A DNA stretch of 64,000 nt from Achromobacter veterisilvae (GCF_900496975.1 NZ_UFQC01000007.1:62001-126000), one strand, 5' to 3'. Counted from the first letter of the stretch, positions 39,076-47,895 are shown. Program-made: numbers and translations. The notes: generated from the sequence alone by a model not told the origin.

Positions 39076-39822
39076 ATGCGGGCCCATCGCCAGTTGCTGC
39101 GGCCGGCGGTGCGGCTGCGCCGCTCCCGGCAGACGGCCGCGGCCGTTTCCGAGCGACTGTGGCTGTTCGACCTCGACAACACGCTGCACGATACCTCGCA
39201 CGCCATCTTCCCCCGTATCGACCACGGCATGACCATGGCCGTGGCCGAGGCGCTGAACGTGGACATCGACACCGCCAACCGCGTGCGCTCGCTGTACTGG
39301 AAACGCTACGGCGCCACCATGATCGGCATGGTCAAGCACCACGGCGTGGACCCGCATGCCTTTCTGCACCGCAGCCACGATTTCGATGTGAATTCGCTGG
39401 TCCGCGCGGAGAAAGCGCTGGCGTACAAGCTGCGGCGTCTGCCTGGCCGCAAGGTGCTGCTGACCAACGCGCCCCTGGGCTACGCGCGCGCCGTGCTGGC
39501 CCGCCTGGGCATCCTGCGCCTGTTCGACAGTCTGTGGGCCATCGAACACATGCGCCTGCATGGCGAATTCCGCCCCAAGCCCTCGGCCGCCCTGCTGCGC
39601 TACGTGCTGGCGCGCGAAGGCGTCCCGGCCCACCGCGCGGTCCTGGTGGAAGACACGCTGGCCAACCTGCGCGGCGCGCGCCGGGCCGGCCTGCGCACCG
39701 TGCACGTGTACCATCCGGGCACGCCTTTTTCCCGCGGCCGGTCGCAACGCCCGGCCTACGTCGACTTGCGGGTAAACTCCGTCAGTGATTTGCTGTTACG
39801 CCGACGTCCCTTGCGGGGATAG
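39076..39822 (+). CDS. HAD-family pyrimidine 5'-nucleotidase
   Basis: A 248-residue HAD phosphatase of the SDT1/pyrimidine 5'-nucleotidase type. Motif I is LWLFDLDNTLHDTS (near 29-42), motif II VLLTNAPLGYAR, and the end KPSAALLRYVL...VLVEDTLANL provides motifs III and IV. The first 25 residues (MRAHRQLLRPAVRLRRSRQT) are basic and not family-like, so the true start may be later; there is no clear Shine-Dalgarno for the ATG at 39076 or the TTG before it. The argB-nucleotidase-slmA order is recalled from related genomes, not verified here. Confidence 0.85.
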   Translation: MRAHRQLLRPAVRLRRSRQTAAAVSERLWLFDLDNTLHDTSHAIFPRIDHGMTMAVAEALNVDIDTANRVRSLYWKRYGATMIGMVKHHGVDPHAFLHRSHDFDVNSLVRAEKALAYKLRRLPGRKVLLTNAPLGYARAVLARLGILRLFDSLWAIEHMRLHGEFRPKPSAALLRYVLAREGVPAHRAVLVEDTLANLRGARRAGLRTVHVYHPGTPFSRGRSQRPAYVDLRVNSVSDLLLRRRPLRG

Positions 39823-39876
39823 CGGCGCGCTCCTCCCTCCCCTTCACCGTCAGCCTGCGCGAGAGCAGACACTTCC

Positions 39877-40452
39877 ATGGCGAGCAAACCCGGCGAGCGC
39901 AAGACCCAGATTCTGCAAACCCTGGCCGAGATGCTGGAGCAGCCCCATGCGTCCCGCATCACCACGGCCGCCCTCGCCGCGCGCCTGGAAGTCTCGGAAG
40001 CCGCGCTGTACCGGCACTTCGCCAGCAAGGCGCAGATGTTCGAAGGGCTGATCGAATTCATCGAGACCAGCATCTTCACGCTGGTCAACCAGATCGCCAC
40101 CGCCGAGCCCTACGGGCTGGCCCAGGCCCACCAGACCGTCTCCATGCTGCTGACCTTCTCGGAACGCAACAAGGGCATGACGCGGGTACTGACCGGCGAC
40201 GCCCTGGTAACGGAAGACAACCGCCTGCAGGAACGCATCAACCACATCAACGACCGCATCGAAGCGTCGCTGAAGCAATCGCTGCGCATCGCGATCACCG
40301 ACGGCGGCCTGCCGCCGGAAGCCAACGTCGCCGCGCATGCCAGCCTGCTGACGCACCTGGTGCTGGGCCGCTGGCTACGCTATGCCCAGAGCGGCTGGCG
40401 CGTTGCGCCCACGTTGCACCTGAACGAACAATTGCGCCTGGCGCTGGGCTGA
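39877..40452 (+). CDS. slmA: Nucleoid occlusion factor SlmA
   Basis: A 191-residue TetR-fold protein with an N-terminal helix-turn-helix (about 10-57; ITTAALAARLEVSEAALYRH, FASKAQMFEG) and a helical dimerisation domain. SlmA bound to chromosomal sites blocks FtsZ assembly over the nucleoid. AQMFEGLIEFIE and LTFSERNKGMTRVLTGDAL fit the family closely. It is preceded by the nucleotidase gene (54 bp). There is no obvious SlmA-binding palindrome in the window. Confidence 0.92.
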   Translation: MASKPGERKTQILQTLAEMLEQPHASRITTAALAARLEVSEAALYRHFASKAQMFEGLIEFIETSIFTLVNQIATAEPYGLAQAHQTVSMLLTFSERNKGMTRVLTGDALVTEDNRLQERINHINDRIEASLKQSLRIAITDGGLPPEANVAAHASLLTHLVLGRWLRYAQSGWRVAPTLHLNEQLRLALG

Positions 40453-40655
40453 GCGGCTTGCCGCCGGCGGGGGCCGACGAGCATAATGCGCGGGATAGGT
40501 TTTCCACAAGCGCAAATCTCCATCTGCTTGACTTGAATCAATACGGGTTTTCCGCAATGCCGTCACGATCATCCTGTAGCGTCGACATGCCGAATTGATT
40601 AATCCCGTGCTCGCGGGGCGGCGTGTCGTCAGTTTGACCTCAACCGGAGATGGAT

Positions 40656-42149
40656 ATGACCGCGCAAGCCGCCGTTCCTGCCTCGCAAGCCCCAAAGAAA
40701 ACCAAAATTCCCATCGGACTGGTCGCCGGCATCGTCGTGATGATCGGCGTGCTGCTGCTGCCCCTGCCGGCCGACCTGCCCGTCGCGGGCCATCGGATGC
40801 TCGCCATCCTCGCGTTTGCCGTGGTGGTCTGGATTACCGAAGCCGTGTCCTACGAAGCCAGCGCGATCATGATCACGACGCTGATGGCCTTCCTGCTGGG
40901 CACGGCTCCGACAGTCAAAGACCCGCAAGTGCTCTACGGCACGTCGGCCGCGATCAGCATGGCGCTGACCGGCTTCTCGAACTCGGCGCTCGCGCTGGTC
41001 ACGGGCGCCCTGTTCATCGCCGCGGCGATGACGTTCACCGGGCTGGACCGGCGCATCGCGCTGGTGACCCTGTCCAGGGTGGGCACCAGCACCCGCCGCA
41101 TCCTGATCGGGTGCATCGCCGTCACCATCGTGCTGAGCCTGGTCGTGCCCAGCGCCACCGCGCGCAGCGCGGCCGTGGTGCCCATCATGATGGGCGTGAT
41201 CGCGGCCTTCGGCGTGGACAAGCGCTCCAACATCGCCGCCGGCATCATGATCATCGTGGCCCAGGCCACCAGCATCTGGAACGTCGGCATCCAGACCGCC
41301 GCGGCGCAGAACCTGCTGACCGTCGGCTTCATGGAAAAGATGCTGGGCGAACGCGTGGCGTGGTCGGACTGGCTGATCGCCGGCGCCCCCTGGTCGCTGA
41401 TCATGTCGGTGGTGCTGATCGTCATCGTGCTCAAGCTGCTGCCGCCGGAAAGCGACAGCATCGCGGGAGGCAAGGAAGCGGTCGAGAAGTCGCTGCTTGA
41501 ACTGGGCCCCATGACCGCCGCGCAGAAGCGCCTGATGGCCGTGTCCATCATGCTGCTGCTGTTCTGGTCGACCGAAGGCAAGCTGCACAAGTTCGACACG
41601 ACCTCCACCACCTACTTCGGCCTCGTGCTGCTGTTGCTGCCGCGCTTTGGCGTGATGACCTGGAAAGACGTGCAATCGCGCATCCCATGGGGCACCGTGA
41701 TCGTGTTCGGCGTCGGCATCAGCCTGGGCACCGCGCTGCTGACCACGCAGGCCGGCCAATGGCTGGGCAACCAGGTCGTGGCGCACACCGGCCTGGACCA
41801 CCTCGGACCCCTGGCCATCTTCGCGATCCTGGCGGCCTTCCTGATCGTCATCCACCTGGGTTTCGCCAGCGCCACCGCGCTGACCTCGGCGATGCTGCCG
41901 ATCCTGATCTCGGTGCTGGCCACGCTGCCGGGCGACTTCAGCCGCCTGGGCATGACCATGCTGCTGGGCTTCGTGGTGAGCTACGGCTTCATCCTCCCGA
42001 TCAACGCGCCGCAGAACATGGTGTGCCTGGGCACGGAGACCTTCAACGCCAAGCAGTTCGCCAAGGTCGGCATCCTGGTCACCATCATCGGCTATGCGCT
42101 CATGATCCTGATGGGCATGACCTACTGGCGCTGGCTGGGCTGGCTGTAA
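40656..42149 (+). CDS. DASS (SLC13) family anion transporter
   Basis: A 497-residue inner-membrane transporter with about 12 hydrophobic segments, of the divalent anion:sodium symporter family that takes up di- and tricarboxylates or sulfate. ITEAVSYEASAIMITTLMAF and SATARSAAVVPIM are the first-half motifs; SATALTSAMLPILIS and LPINAPQNMV belong to the second half and carry the sodium-site-type TS(A)/NA(P) residues. I chose the ATG at 40656 because GGAG at 40646-40649 fits it better than the ATG six bases earlier. It is followed 12 bp later by an LDH2-type dehydrogenase. Confidence 0.9.
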   Translation: MTAQAAVPASQAPKKTKIPIGLVAGIVVMIGVLLLPLPADLPVAGHRMLAILAFAVVVWITEAVSYEASAIMITTLMAFLLGTAPTVKDPQVLYGTSAAISMALTGFSNSALALVTGALFIAAAMTFTGLDRRIALVTLSRVGTSTRRILIGCIAVTIVLSLVVPSATARSAAVVPIMMGVIAAFGVDKRSNIAAGIMIIVAQATSIWNVGIQTAAAQNLLTVGFMEKMLGERVAWSDWLIAGAPWSLIMSVVLIVIVLKLLPPESDSIAGGKEAVEKSLLELGPMTAAQKRLMAVSIMLLLFWSTEGKLHKFDTTSTTYFGLVLLLLPRFGVMTWKDVQSRIPWGTVIVFGVGISLGTALLTTQAGQWLGNQVVAHTGLDHLGPLAIFAILAAFLIVIHLGFASATALTSAMLPILISVLATLPGDFSRLGMTMLLGFVVSYGFILPINAPQNMVCLGTETFNAKQFAKVGILVTIIGYALMILMGMTYWRWLGWL

Positions 42150-42161
42150 GGAGGGCGGACG

Positions 42162-43211
42162 ATGAAACTATCGCTAGCCCAGGCCAACGAATACGGCCGC
42201 CTCGTGCTGATGGCGCAAGGCGTGCCCGAGGACATCGCCCGCGATGTGGCCGAGCACCTGGTGGAGTCCGACCGGGTCGGCTACACCAGCCACGGCCTGT
42301 CCATCCTGACGAACTACCGCCGCGTGCTGTCCGAGGGCCTGGCCCGGCCGGACGGCCGTCCGGAACTGGTCAACGACCGCGGCGCCATGCTGGCCTACGA
42401 TGGCCACCACGGGCTGGGACAGTACGTCGGCAAGGTGATCATCGAAAAGGCCATCGAGCGTACGCAGGAACACGGCCAGTGCATCCTGACCCTGCGCCAC
42501 AGCCACCACCTGGGCCGCATGGGCCACTTCGGGGAAATGGTCGCCGCCAAGGGACTGATCCTGCTGGCCTTCACCAACGTGATCAACCGCTCGCCCACCG
42601 TCGCCCCTTTCGGCGGCGCGCAGGCGTGCCTGACCACCAACCCGCTGTGCTTCGCCGGCCCGCTCCCCGGCGGCCGCCCGCCCTTCATCGTGGACATGGC
42701 CACCAGCTCGATCGCCGTGAACAAGGCGCGGGTGCTGGCCGCCAAGGGCGAACAGGCCCCGCCGGGATCGCTGATCGACGCGCAGGGCAATCCCACCACG
42801 GATCCCAACGCGCTGTTCTCCGATCCCCCCGGCGCCCTGCTGCCGTTCGGCGGCCACAAGGGCTACGCGCTGGGACTGGTGGCCGAACTGCTGGCCGGCG
42901 TCCTGTCGGGCGGCGGCACGATCCAGCCCGAGCATCCCCGCATCGGGGTGGCGACGAACAATATGTTCGCGCTGCTGCTGGATCCGCAGGTGGACTTCAA
43001 TACGGACTGGCGGTCGATGGAGGTGGGCGCGTTCATCGACTACCTGCACGCCTGCAAGCCGCAACCCGGCGTCGAAGCCGTGCAGTATCCCGGCGAATAC
43101 GAAGCCCGCAACCGGGCGGTGAACGCGGATTCCGTGGAATTCGACAGCCGGATCTGGGATGGGTTGAAGCAGTTGGCGAACGATCTGGGCGTGCCGGAGG
43201 CATTGCCGTGA
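42162..43211 (+). CDS. LDH2/malate dehydrogenase family oxidoreductase
   Basis: A 349-residue NAD(P)-dependent oxidoreductase of the Ldh (YlbC/YiaK/ComC) family, which uses 2-hydroxyacids such as malate, lactate, sulfolactate or ureidoglycolate. LTLRHSHHLGRMGHFGEM includes the catalytic His segment, PFGGAQACLTTNPLCFAGP and LLPFGGHKGYALGLVAELL are family signatures. AAGGAGG precedes the ATG. Being cotranscribed with the DASS transporter, it probably oxidises the imported hydroxyacid; the identity is unknown. Confidence 0.9.
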   Translation: MKLSLAQANEYGRLVLMAQGVPEDIARDVAEHLVESDRVGYTSHGLSILTNYRRVLSEGLARPDGRPELVNDRGAMLAYDGHHGLGQYVGKVIIEKAIERTQEHGQCILTLRHSHHLGRMGHFGEMVAAKGLILLAFTNVINRSPTVAPFGGAQACLTTNPLCFAGPLPGGRPPFIVDMATSSIAVNKARVLAAKGEQAPPGSLIDAQGNPTTDPNALFSDPPGALLPFGGHKGYALGLVAELLAGVLSGGGTIQPEHPRIGVATNNMFALLLDPQVDFNTDWRSMEVGAFIDYLHACKPQPGVEAVQYPGEYEARNRAVNADSVEFDSRIWDGLKQLANDLGVPEALP

Positions 43212-43226
43212 GGTAGCGTTTCGCGG

Positions 43227-43686
43227 GTGTCTGACACCTGGCATTCTTGAGGCACCTGCGCCAGTGTCTGACACCCTCAGGCCGGGGCATGTCAGGCTTG
43301 AAGCAGCGCTTCGTGGGTGTCTGACACCCGGGAAGATCGCTTCAATCCGCGAGGTCATCTCGTACGGATGTCAGACACCTGGCATTCTTGGGACACCTGC
43401 GCCAGTGTCTGACACCCTCAGGCCGGGGCATGTCAGGCTTGAAGCAGCGCTTCGTGGGTGTCTGACACCCGGGAAGATCGCTTCAATCCGCACGGCCATC
43501 TCGTACGGGTGTCAGACACCTGGCATTCTTGAAACACCTGTGCCAGTGTCAGACACCCTCAGGCCGGGGCATGTCAGGCTTGAAGCAGCGCTTCGTGGGT
43601 GTCTGACACCCGGGAAGATCGCTTCAATCCGCGCGATCATCTCGTACGGGTGTCAGACACCTGGCATTAACTGGCATTCCTGAGAC
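43227..43686. repeat. 141-bp tandem repeats with GTGTCWGACAC palindromes (cluster 2)
   Basis: Three tandem 141-bp units at 43264-43404, 43405-43545 and 43546-43686 (the last disturbed at its end), preceded by a 37-bp partial unit. Units 1 and 2 differ at about seven positions by eye. Each unit holds three palindromes at offsets 0, 53 and 104, so spacings run 53-51-37. One of ten copies is imperfect (ATGTCAGACAC at 43368). Because 141 is divisible by three the block reads open, which explains a spurious 139-codon frame. Confidence 0.92.
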
Positions 43687-43734
43687 ACCTTCCGGGGCGG
43701 CGCTCCGCTGATCGTCATTTCAACCCCGATGCCG

Positions 43735-43799
43735 GATGGGCGGCGCGCGCGTCCGGGTCTGCATGCGCAAGCGGCAGCCTGCCGCGCGCGCCGCCCATC
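43735..43799. repeat. Perfect 17-bp inverted repeat
   Basis: GATGGGCGGCGCGCGCG at 43735-43751 and its exact complement at 43783-43799, with a 31-base loop that includes GCGGCAG/CTGCCGC. The hairpin would be very stable as RNA or cruciform DNA. Confidence 0.85.
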
Positions 43800-43890
43800 A
43801 CCGCCCCCCCCTCGCACGATAGTGCACACCAGCAAACCACTCACCCGCATTCGCGCAAGCGCACCCGCGCCGACGCACAAGGCTGCGTAT

Positions 43891-43924
43891 GCCGCTTGCG
43901 GCCGCCCGCGCGGCCGCAAGCGGC
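43891..43924. repeat. Perfect 14-bp inverted repeat
   Basis: GCCGCTTGCGGCCG and CGGCCGCAAGCGGC with a six-base loop CCCGCG. No T-run follows on either strand, so it is not a standard terminator. Confidence 0.85.
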
Positions 43925-44084
43925 GGGCAACGCAAACCCCGTCCCTGAACACAGGTCCAGCAGCGCGGCGAGCCAAGACGGCGGCAGCCCGTCGGCGCGG
44001 GCGCCGTGGACGCGAGCAACCTCGATGCGCCCGAGGGAATCCGAAGGAGTCGCCGAAGGCGAGGACGAGGATGACGCAGGGGAA

Positions 44085-44106
44085 GTCCGGAGCGAAGGCT
44101 CCGGAC
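44085..44106. repeat. Perfect 9-bp hairpin with GAAG loop
   Basis: GTCCGGAGC and GCTCCGGAC around a GAAG tetraloop; GAAG belongs to the stable GNRA-like class only loosely. It is the third hairpin of the region. Confidence 0.8.
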
Positions 44107-44152
44107 CGCAATCGTGGGCGCGAGCGGCCATGGCGCCCGCGCCGACGGGCGA

Positions 44153-44194
44153 CCTACGAAGAACAACCTACCAAGAACAACCTACCAAGAGAGA
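44153..44194. repeat. Three 14-bp tandem units CCTACCAAGAACAA
   Basis: CCTACGAAGAACAA, CCTACCAAGAACAA and CCTACCAAGAGAGA follow each other without gaps and are followed by CCTAGG. On the minus strand they read TTGTTCTTGGTAGG, about 60-100 bases beyond the rodA stop. Confidence 0.75.
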
Positions 44195-44251
44195 CCTAGG
44201 AAAAGCAACCGACAGCGCCTACAAAGCCCACCCCGACGCCCACCAGAAGAA

Positions 44252-45388
44252 TCAACTCTTCACCGACCGATGCCGACTAATACTCATCATGATGCCGAAA
44301 GCAATCCCCATGGTGAACAAAGCCGTCCCCCCGTAGCTCATGAACGGCAACGGCACTCCCACCACCGGCAGAATCCCCGTCACCATCCCCACGTTCACGA
44401 ACACGTAAATGAACAGCATCATCGTCAACGCCCCCGACAGCAAGCGCCCGAACTGCGACGACGCCCGCGACGCGATGGTCAGCCCCCGCGCCATCATCAG
44501 GCCGTACAGCACCAGGAGGGCGATGCCCCCGTACAGGCCGAATTCCTCGGCGTACACGGCGAAGATGAAGTCGGTGGTGCGTTCGGGGATGAAGTCCAGG
44601 TGGGTCTGCGTGCCCTTCATGTAGCCCTTGCCGTACATCCCCCCCGAGCCCACCGCGATCATCGACTGGATCGTGTGGAAGCCCTTGCCCAGGGGATCGG
44701 AACTGGGGTTGAGCAGGGTGCATACCCGGTGCTTCTGGTAGTCGTGCAGCACCACCCAGTCCACCTCGGGTTCGCACAACTGGTCCTCGTAGTAGATCAG
44801 CGTGCCGATGGCGATGATGCCCGCCAGCATGACGGGCACCAGCAACTTGAACGACAGGCCCGCGAAATAGATCACGAAAAAACCGGCGCCGAACACCAGC
44901 AGCGCCGTGCCCAGGTCGGGCTGCAGCACGATCAGCCCGAACGGCGCGGCCAGCATGGCGGCGGCGGCCAGGAAGTCGCGGATGCGGACGGCGCCTTCGT
45001 GGCGCTGGAAGTACCAGGCCAGCATCATCGGCACGCCGATCTTCATCATTTCCGACGGCTGGATGCGGGTCACGCCCAGGTTGAGCCAGCGGGTGGCGCC
45101 CTTGCTGGTTTCGCCGAAGAACTCCACGCCCAGCAGCAGCACCACGCCCACCACGTAGAAGGGCAAGGCCAGCTTCATCAGCCACTTGGGCGGAATCAGC
45201 GCCATGGTCCACATCGCGAAAAAGGCGATGATGAAGTTGCGCGACTGCTCGGCGAACCGCCAGTCGGTGCCGCCCACGGCCGAATGCATGACGGTCAGGC
45301 CCAGCGCCGCGAACATCAGCAGGATCGCCAGCAGCGGCCAGTCGAAGGCCGTGAACACGCGCAACAGGATGAGGCCCAGGCGTTTCAT
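44252..45388 (-). CDS. rodA: Rod shape-determining protein RodA
   Basis: A 378-residue SEDS-family peptidoglycan glycosyltransferase with ten membrane segments; it polymerises lipid II in the elongasome together with PBP2. RWLNLGVTRIQPSEMMK, IVLQPDLGTALL, and LPFMSYGGTALFTMGIAFG are SEDS motifs. The start overlaps the mrdA stop in ATGA (45385-45388), and it closes the operon mreB-mreC-mreD-mrdA-rodA. No terminator is evident directly after the stop; a hairpin-rich region follows about 145 bases on. Confidence 0.96.
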   Translation of the reverse strand: MKRLGLILLRVFTAFDWPLLAILLMFAALGLTVMHSAVGGTDWRFAEQSRNFIIAFFAMWTMALIPPKWLMKLALPFYVVGVVLLLGVEFFGETSKGATRWLNLGVTRIQPSEMMKIGVPMMLAWYFQRHEGAVRIRDFLAAAAMLAAPFGLIVLQPDLGTALLVFGAGFFVIYFAGLSFKLLVPVMLAGIIAIGTLIYYEDQLCEPEVDWVVLHDYQKHRVCTLLNPSSDPLGKGFHTIQSMIAVGSGGMYGKGYMKGTQTHLDFIPERTTDFIFAVYAEEFGLYGGIALLVLYGLMMARGLTIASRASSQFGRLLSGALTMMLFIYVFVNVGMVTGILPVVGVPLPFMSYGGTALFTMGIAFGIMMSISRHRSVKS

Positions 45389-47313
45389 CGTTCGCGCACC
45401 ACTTCGGAGGCTATGGTTTCAACCGAGGCCAGGGGGTCCGCGCGGTCGGGCCGCACGATCCTGTCCTGCCTGTCCTTGGCCAGCCAGTAATCGAATACCT
45501 TGCGCGCGACCGGCGCGGCGACGCTCGCGCCCCAGCCGGCGTTCTCGACGATCAGCGCCACCGCGATGCGGGGGTGCTCCAGCGGCGCGAATCCCATGAA
45601 CAGGGCGTGGTCGCGCAGGCGCTCGTCGATGGCGCTGGCGCGGTAATGGCCGCCCCGCAGGCTGAACACCTGCGCGGTGCCGGTCTTGCCGGCCGCCTGG
45701 TAGGGCGCGTTCGCGAAAGCGCGCCGCGCCGTGCCGGCGCGCACCACGTCCGCCATGGCGTTCTTGATCACGTCGACGTTGGCCTGCTTGAGCGGAATGC
45801 GGTAATCGGGCACGGATTCGGTCGGCTTGGCCACGCCGCTGCGCGGATCGCGCACGGCGTGCACCAGGTGCGGACGGCGGTAGAGCCCGTTGTTGGCCAG
45901 GGTGGACGTTCCCTGCGCCAACTGCAGCAGCGTGAAGGCGTTGTAGCCCTGTCCGACCGCCACGGAAATCGTCTCGCCCGCATACCAGCGCTGGCGCTCC
46001 TTGTCCTTGTAGGCCGAGCGTTTCCAGTCGGTGGACGGCAGCACCCCGCGCTTCTCGCCTTCCAGGTCGATGCCGGTGATCTGGCCGAAACCGAACTGCT
46101 TGGTGAAATCGTGCAGCGCGTTCACTCCGATCTCGGGGCCGAGGGAATAAAAATAGGTGTCGGATGACACCACGATGGCCTTGTGCATGTCGGTCATGCC
46201 GTAGGCCGCGCCGCCGGCGTTGCGGAACTTCTGGCCGCCGAACTCGAAATAGCCGGGATCCGAAATCCGGTCCGTGGCGCGGCGCTTGCCCAGTTCCAGC
46301 GCGGCCAGGCCCACGAAGGGCTTGTACGTGGAACCGATGGGATAGGTGCCGTAAAGCGGCCGGTTGATCAGCGGGTGGTCCGGCGATTCGTTCAGCATGC
46401 GCCAGTTGTCCACGTCGATGCCGTCCACGAACAGGTTGGGGTCGAAGGACGGCTGCGAGACGAAGGCCAGGACCTCGCCGGTGTCGGGGTCCAGGGCGAC
46501 CAGCGCGCCGCGCTGCCCTTCGAAGGCCTCTTCGGCCACCTTCTGCAGCCCCAGGTCGATGGACAGCATGATGTCGGAACCGGGCACCGGGTCGATCCGG
46601 CGCAGCGTGCGCATCGGCCGCCCGCCGGCGGTCACTTCGACCTCTTCCAGGCCGGTGCGGCCGTGCAGTTGCTCTTCCCAGGTCTTCTCGATGCCCTTCT
46701 TGCCGATGACGTCGGTGCCGCGGTAGTTGCCCAGCAGGCCGGCGCGGTCCAGTTCTTCGATGTCGCCCTCGGCGATGCGGCCGATATAGCCCACCACGTG
46801 GGCGGCCGACAGGCCTTGCGGATACTCGCGCACCCAGCGGGCGCGCAGTTCCACGCCCGGAAACTGGAAGGCGTGCGCCGCGAACCAGGCGGCCTCGGTC
46901 TCGTTGAGGTTATTGCGCAGTTGCAGGCTGGCGTAGCGGCTGGATTCCGCGGCGCGGCGCTTGAAGCGCCGCTGGTCCGTCGGGCTGATGTACACGACCT
47001 CGGTCAGCCGGTCGAACAGCTCGTTCATGTTGCCGGCCTGGGCCGGCACGACCTCGAGCGTATAGGTGCGGTAGTTGCGCGCCAGCACCTCGCCGTTGCG
47101 GTCCAGGATCTCGCCGCGCCGGGGCGGGATCGGCACGACGGCGATGCGGTTGCGGTCGGCGCGCTCGGACAGGCCTTCGTAGCGGTCGACCTGCAGATAC
47201 CAGAACCGGCCGACCAGCACGCCGAAGCAGGCCAGCGCGAAGATGCCGCCCACCCAGGCGCGCAGGCGGAAACGCTGCTTCTGCTGCTGGCCGGTTTTCT
47301 TGAATTCGAACAT
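45385..47313 (-). CDS. mrdA: Penicillin-binding protein 2
   Basis: A 642-residue class B transpeptidase that cross-links side-wall peptidoglycan. A single N-terminal helix (about 20-42) anchors it. The dimerisation/pedestal domain contains RRGEILDRNGEVLARN. The transpeptidase domain has the active serine in YPIGSTYKPF near residue 328, SSD in VVSSDTYFY, and KTG in AAGKTGTAQV near 540. It starts 15 bp after the mreD stop. Confidence 0.96.
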   Translation of the reverse strand: MFEFKKTGQQQKQRFRLRAWVGGIFALACFGVLVGRFWYLQVDRYEGLSERADRNRIAVVPIPPRRGEILDRNGEVLARNYRTYTLEVVPAQAGNMNELFDRLTEVVYISPTDQRRFKRRAAESSRYASLQLRNNLNETEAAWFAAHAFQFPGVELRARWVREYPQGLSAAHVVGYIGRIAEGDIEELDRAGLLGNYRGTDVIGKKGIEKTWEEQLHGRTGLEEVEVTAGGRPMRTLRRIDPVPGSDIMLSIDLGLQKVAEEAFEGQRGALVALDPDTGEVLAFVSQPSFDPNLFVDGIDVDNWRMLNESPDHPLINRPLYGTYPIGSTYKPFVGLAALELGKRRATDRISDPGYFEFGGQKFRNAGGAAYGMTDMHKAIVVSSDTYFYSLGPEIGVNALHDFTKQFGFGQITGIDLEGEKRGVLPSTDWKRSAYKDKERQRWYAGETISVAVGQGYNAFTLLQLAQGTSTLANNGLYRRPHLVHAVRDPRSGVAKPTESVPDYRIPLKQANVDVIKNAMADVVRAGTARRAFANAPYQAAGKTGTAQVFSLRGGHYRASAIDERLRDHALFMGFAPLEHPRIAVALIVENAGWGASVAAPVARKVFDYWLAKDRQDRIVRPDRADPLASVETIASEVVRER

Positions 47314-47328
47314 GACGCGGCGCCGCCG

Positions 47329-47895
47329 TCAGGCGGAGGACGATTCGGCGTCGTCGGCACCGCGCTGCGGCAGGTGCAGGACCCAGCCCGCCAGGGGCCA
47401 CAGGGCGGCGGTCAGGAGCACGCTCACGCCCCAGTCCCAGCCCGGCCATTGCCCGGCCAGCCATGCGTGGATGATCTGGGTCAGGAAGCGGGCAAGGAAG
47501 AAGACAGGCAGCATGTGCATCGCCTGGCTCCAGAGGTCGAACCGCTGCAGCCGGCGGTGCAGCACCACGGCCCCGTAGGCGACGAGCGTGTAGGACAGCG
47601 CGTGCTCGCCCAGCAGGCCGGCGTCGTGCACGTCCATGAGCAGCCCGAAGAAAAAGGCCGTGAACAGCCCCACCCGGCGCGGTTCGTGGACGCACCAGAA
47701 GGCGATGATCAGCAGCAGCACGTCGGGCGCGCCCTGCCACAGGCGCCAGGGCAGCAGGGAAATCAGCCACACCAGCAGCAAGGAGCCCCAGACGAACACG
47801 CCGTGCGCCGGGCCGGACAGGCGGTCGGGCTGCACATTGCTGGGCGTGCCCAGGCGGGGCCGGGCCTGCCCCGCGGATTGATTAGTCCGATCCAC
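47329..47895 (-). CDS. mreD: Rod shape-determining protein MreD
   Basis: A 188-residue inner-membrane protein with about five helices, the least conserved elongasome part. The core LLIIAFWCVHEPRRVGLFTA with FFGLLMDVHDAGLLGEHALS is the recognisable MreD stretch. The start is a GTG at 47895-47893, giving a 14-base overlap with mreC. The first 30 residues (MDRTNQSAGQARPRLG) are hydrophilic; no ATG lies near. Confidence 0.93.
   Translation of the reverse strand: MDRTNQSAGQARPRLGTPSNVQPDRLSGPAHGVFVWGSLLLVWLISLLPWRLWQGAPDVLLLIIAFWCVHEPRRVGLFTAFFFGLLMDVHDAGLLGEHALSYTLVAYGAVVLHRRLQRFDLWSQAMHMLPVFFLARFLTQIIHAWLAGQWPGWDWGVSVLLTAALWPLAGWVLHLPQRGADDAESSSA

Larger units (their letters stand above)
43212..44251. 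other. 1-kb gene-free repeat and hairpin region
   Basis: Between the convergent dehydrogenase and rodA genes. The left part (43227-43686) is the tandem repeat block; the middle (43735-44106) has three strong GC hairpins; the right (44153-44194) has three 14-bp units. Open frames of 90-150 codons occur on both strands but consist of Arg/Ala/Pro-rich sequence and none has family features, so I call none. Confidence 0.7.

Noticed and set aside
39076-39160. Frameshift or broken start in the HAD nucleotidase gene
   Set aside because: The basic N-terminal 25 residues look odd but the frame is intact through all HAD motifs; a wrong start choice explains it better.
43264-43683. A 139-codon open frame with three 47-residue repeats
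   Set aside because: It is the translation of the 141-bp tandem repeat, which stays open only because 141 is divisible by three. Its parts recur as non-coding palindrome clusters elsewhere, and there is no signal, RBS or family match.
43227-43686. CRISPR array
   Set aside because: The 141-bp units are contiguous, with no unique spacers, the short palindrome recurs at irregular 29/37/51/53 spacings, and no cas gene is in the window.
43653-44199. Open frames of 96-156 codons on both strands in the hairpin region
   Set aside because: The products are Arg/Ala/Pro/Gly-rich on every frame, overlap each other, and have no recognisable domain or RBS; typical of open frames in very GC-rich non-coding DNA.
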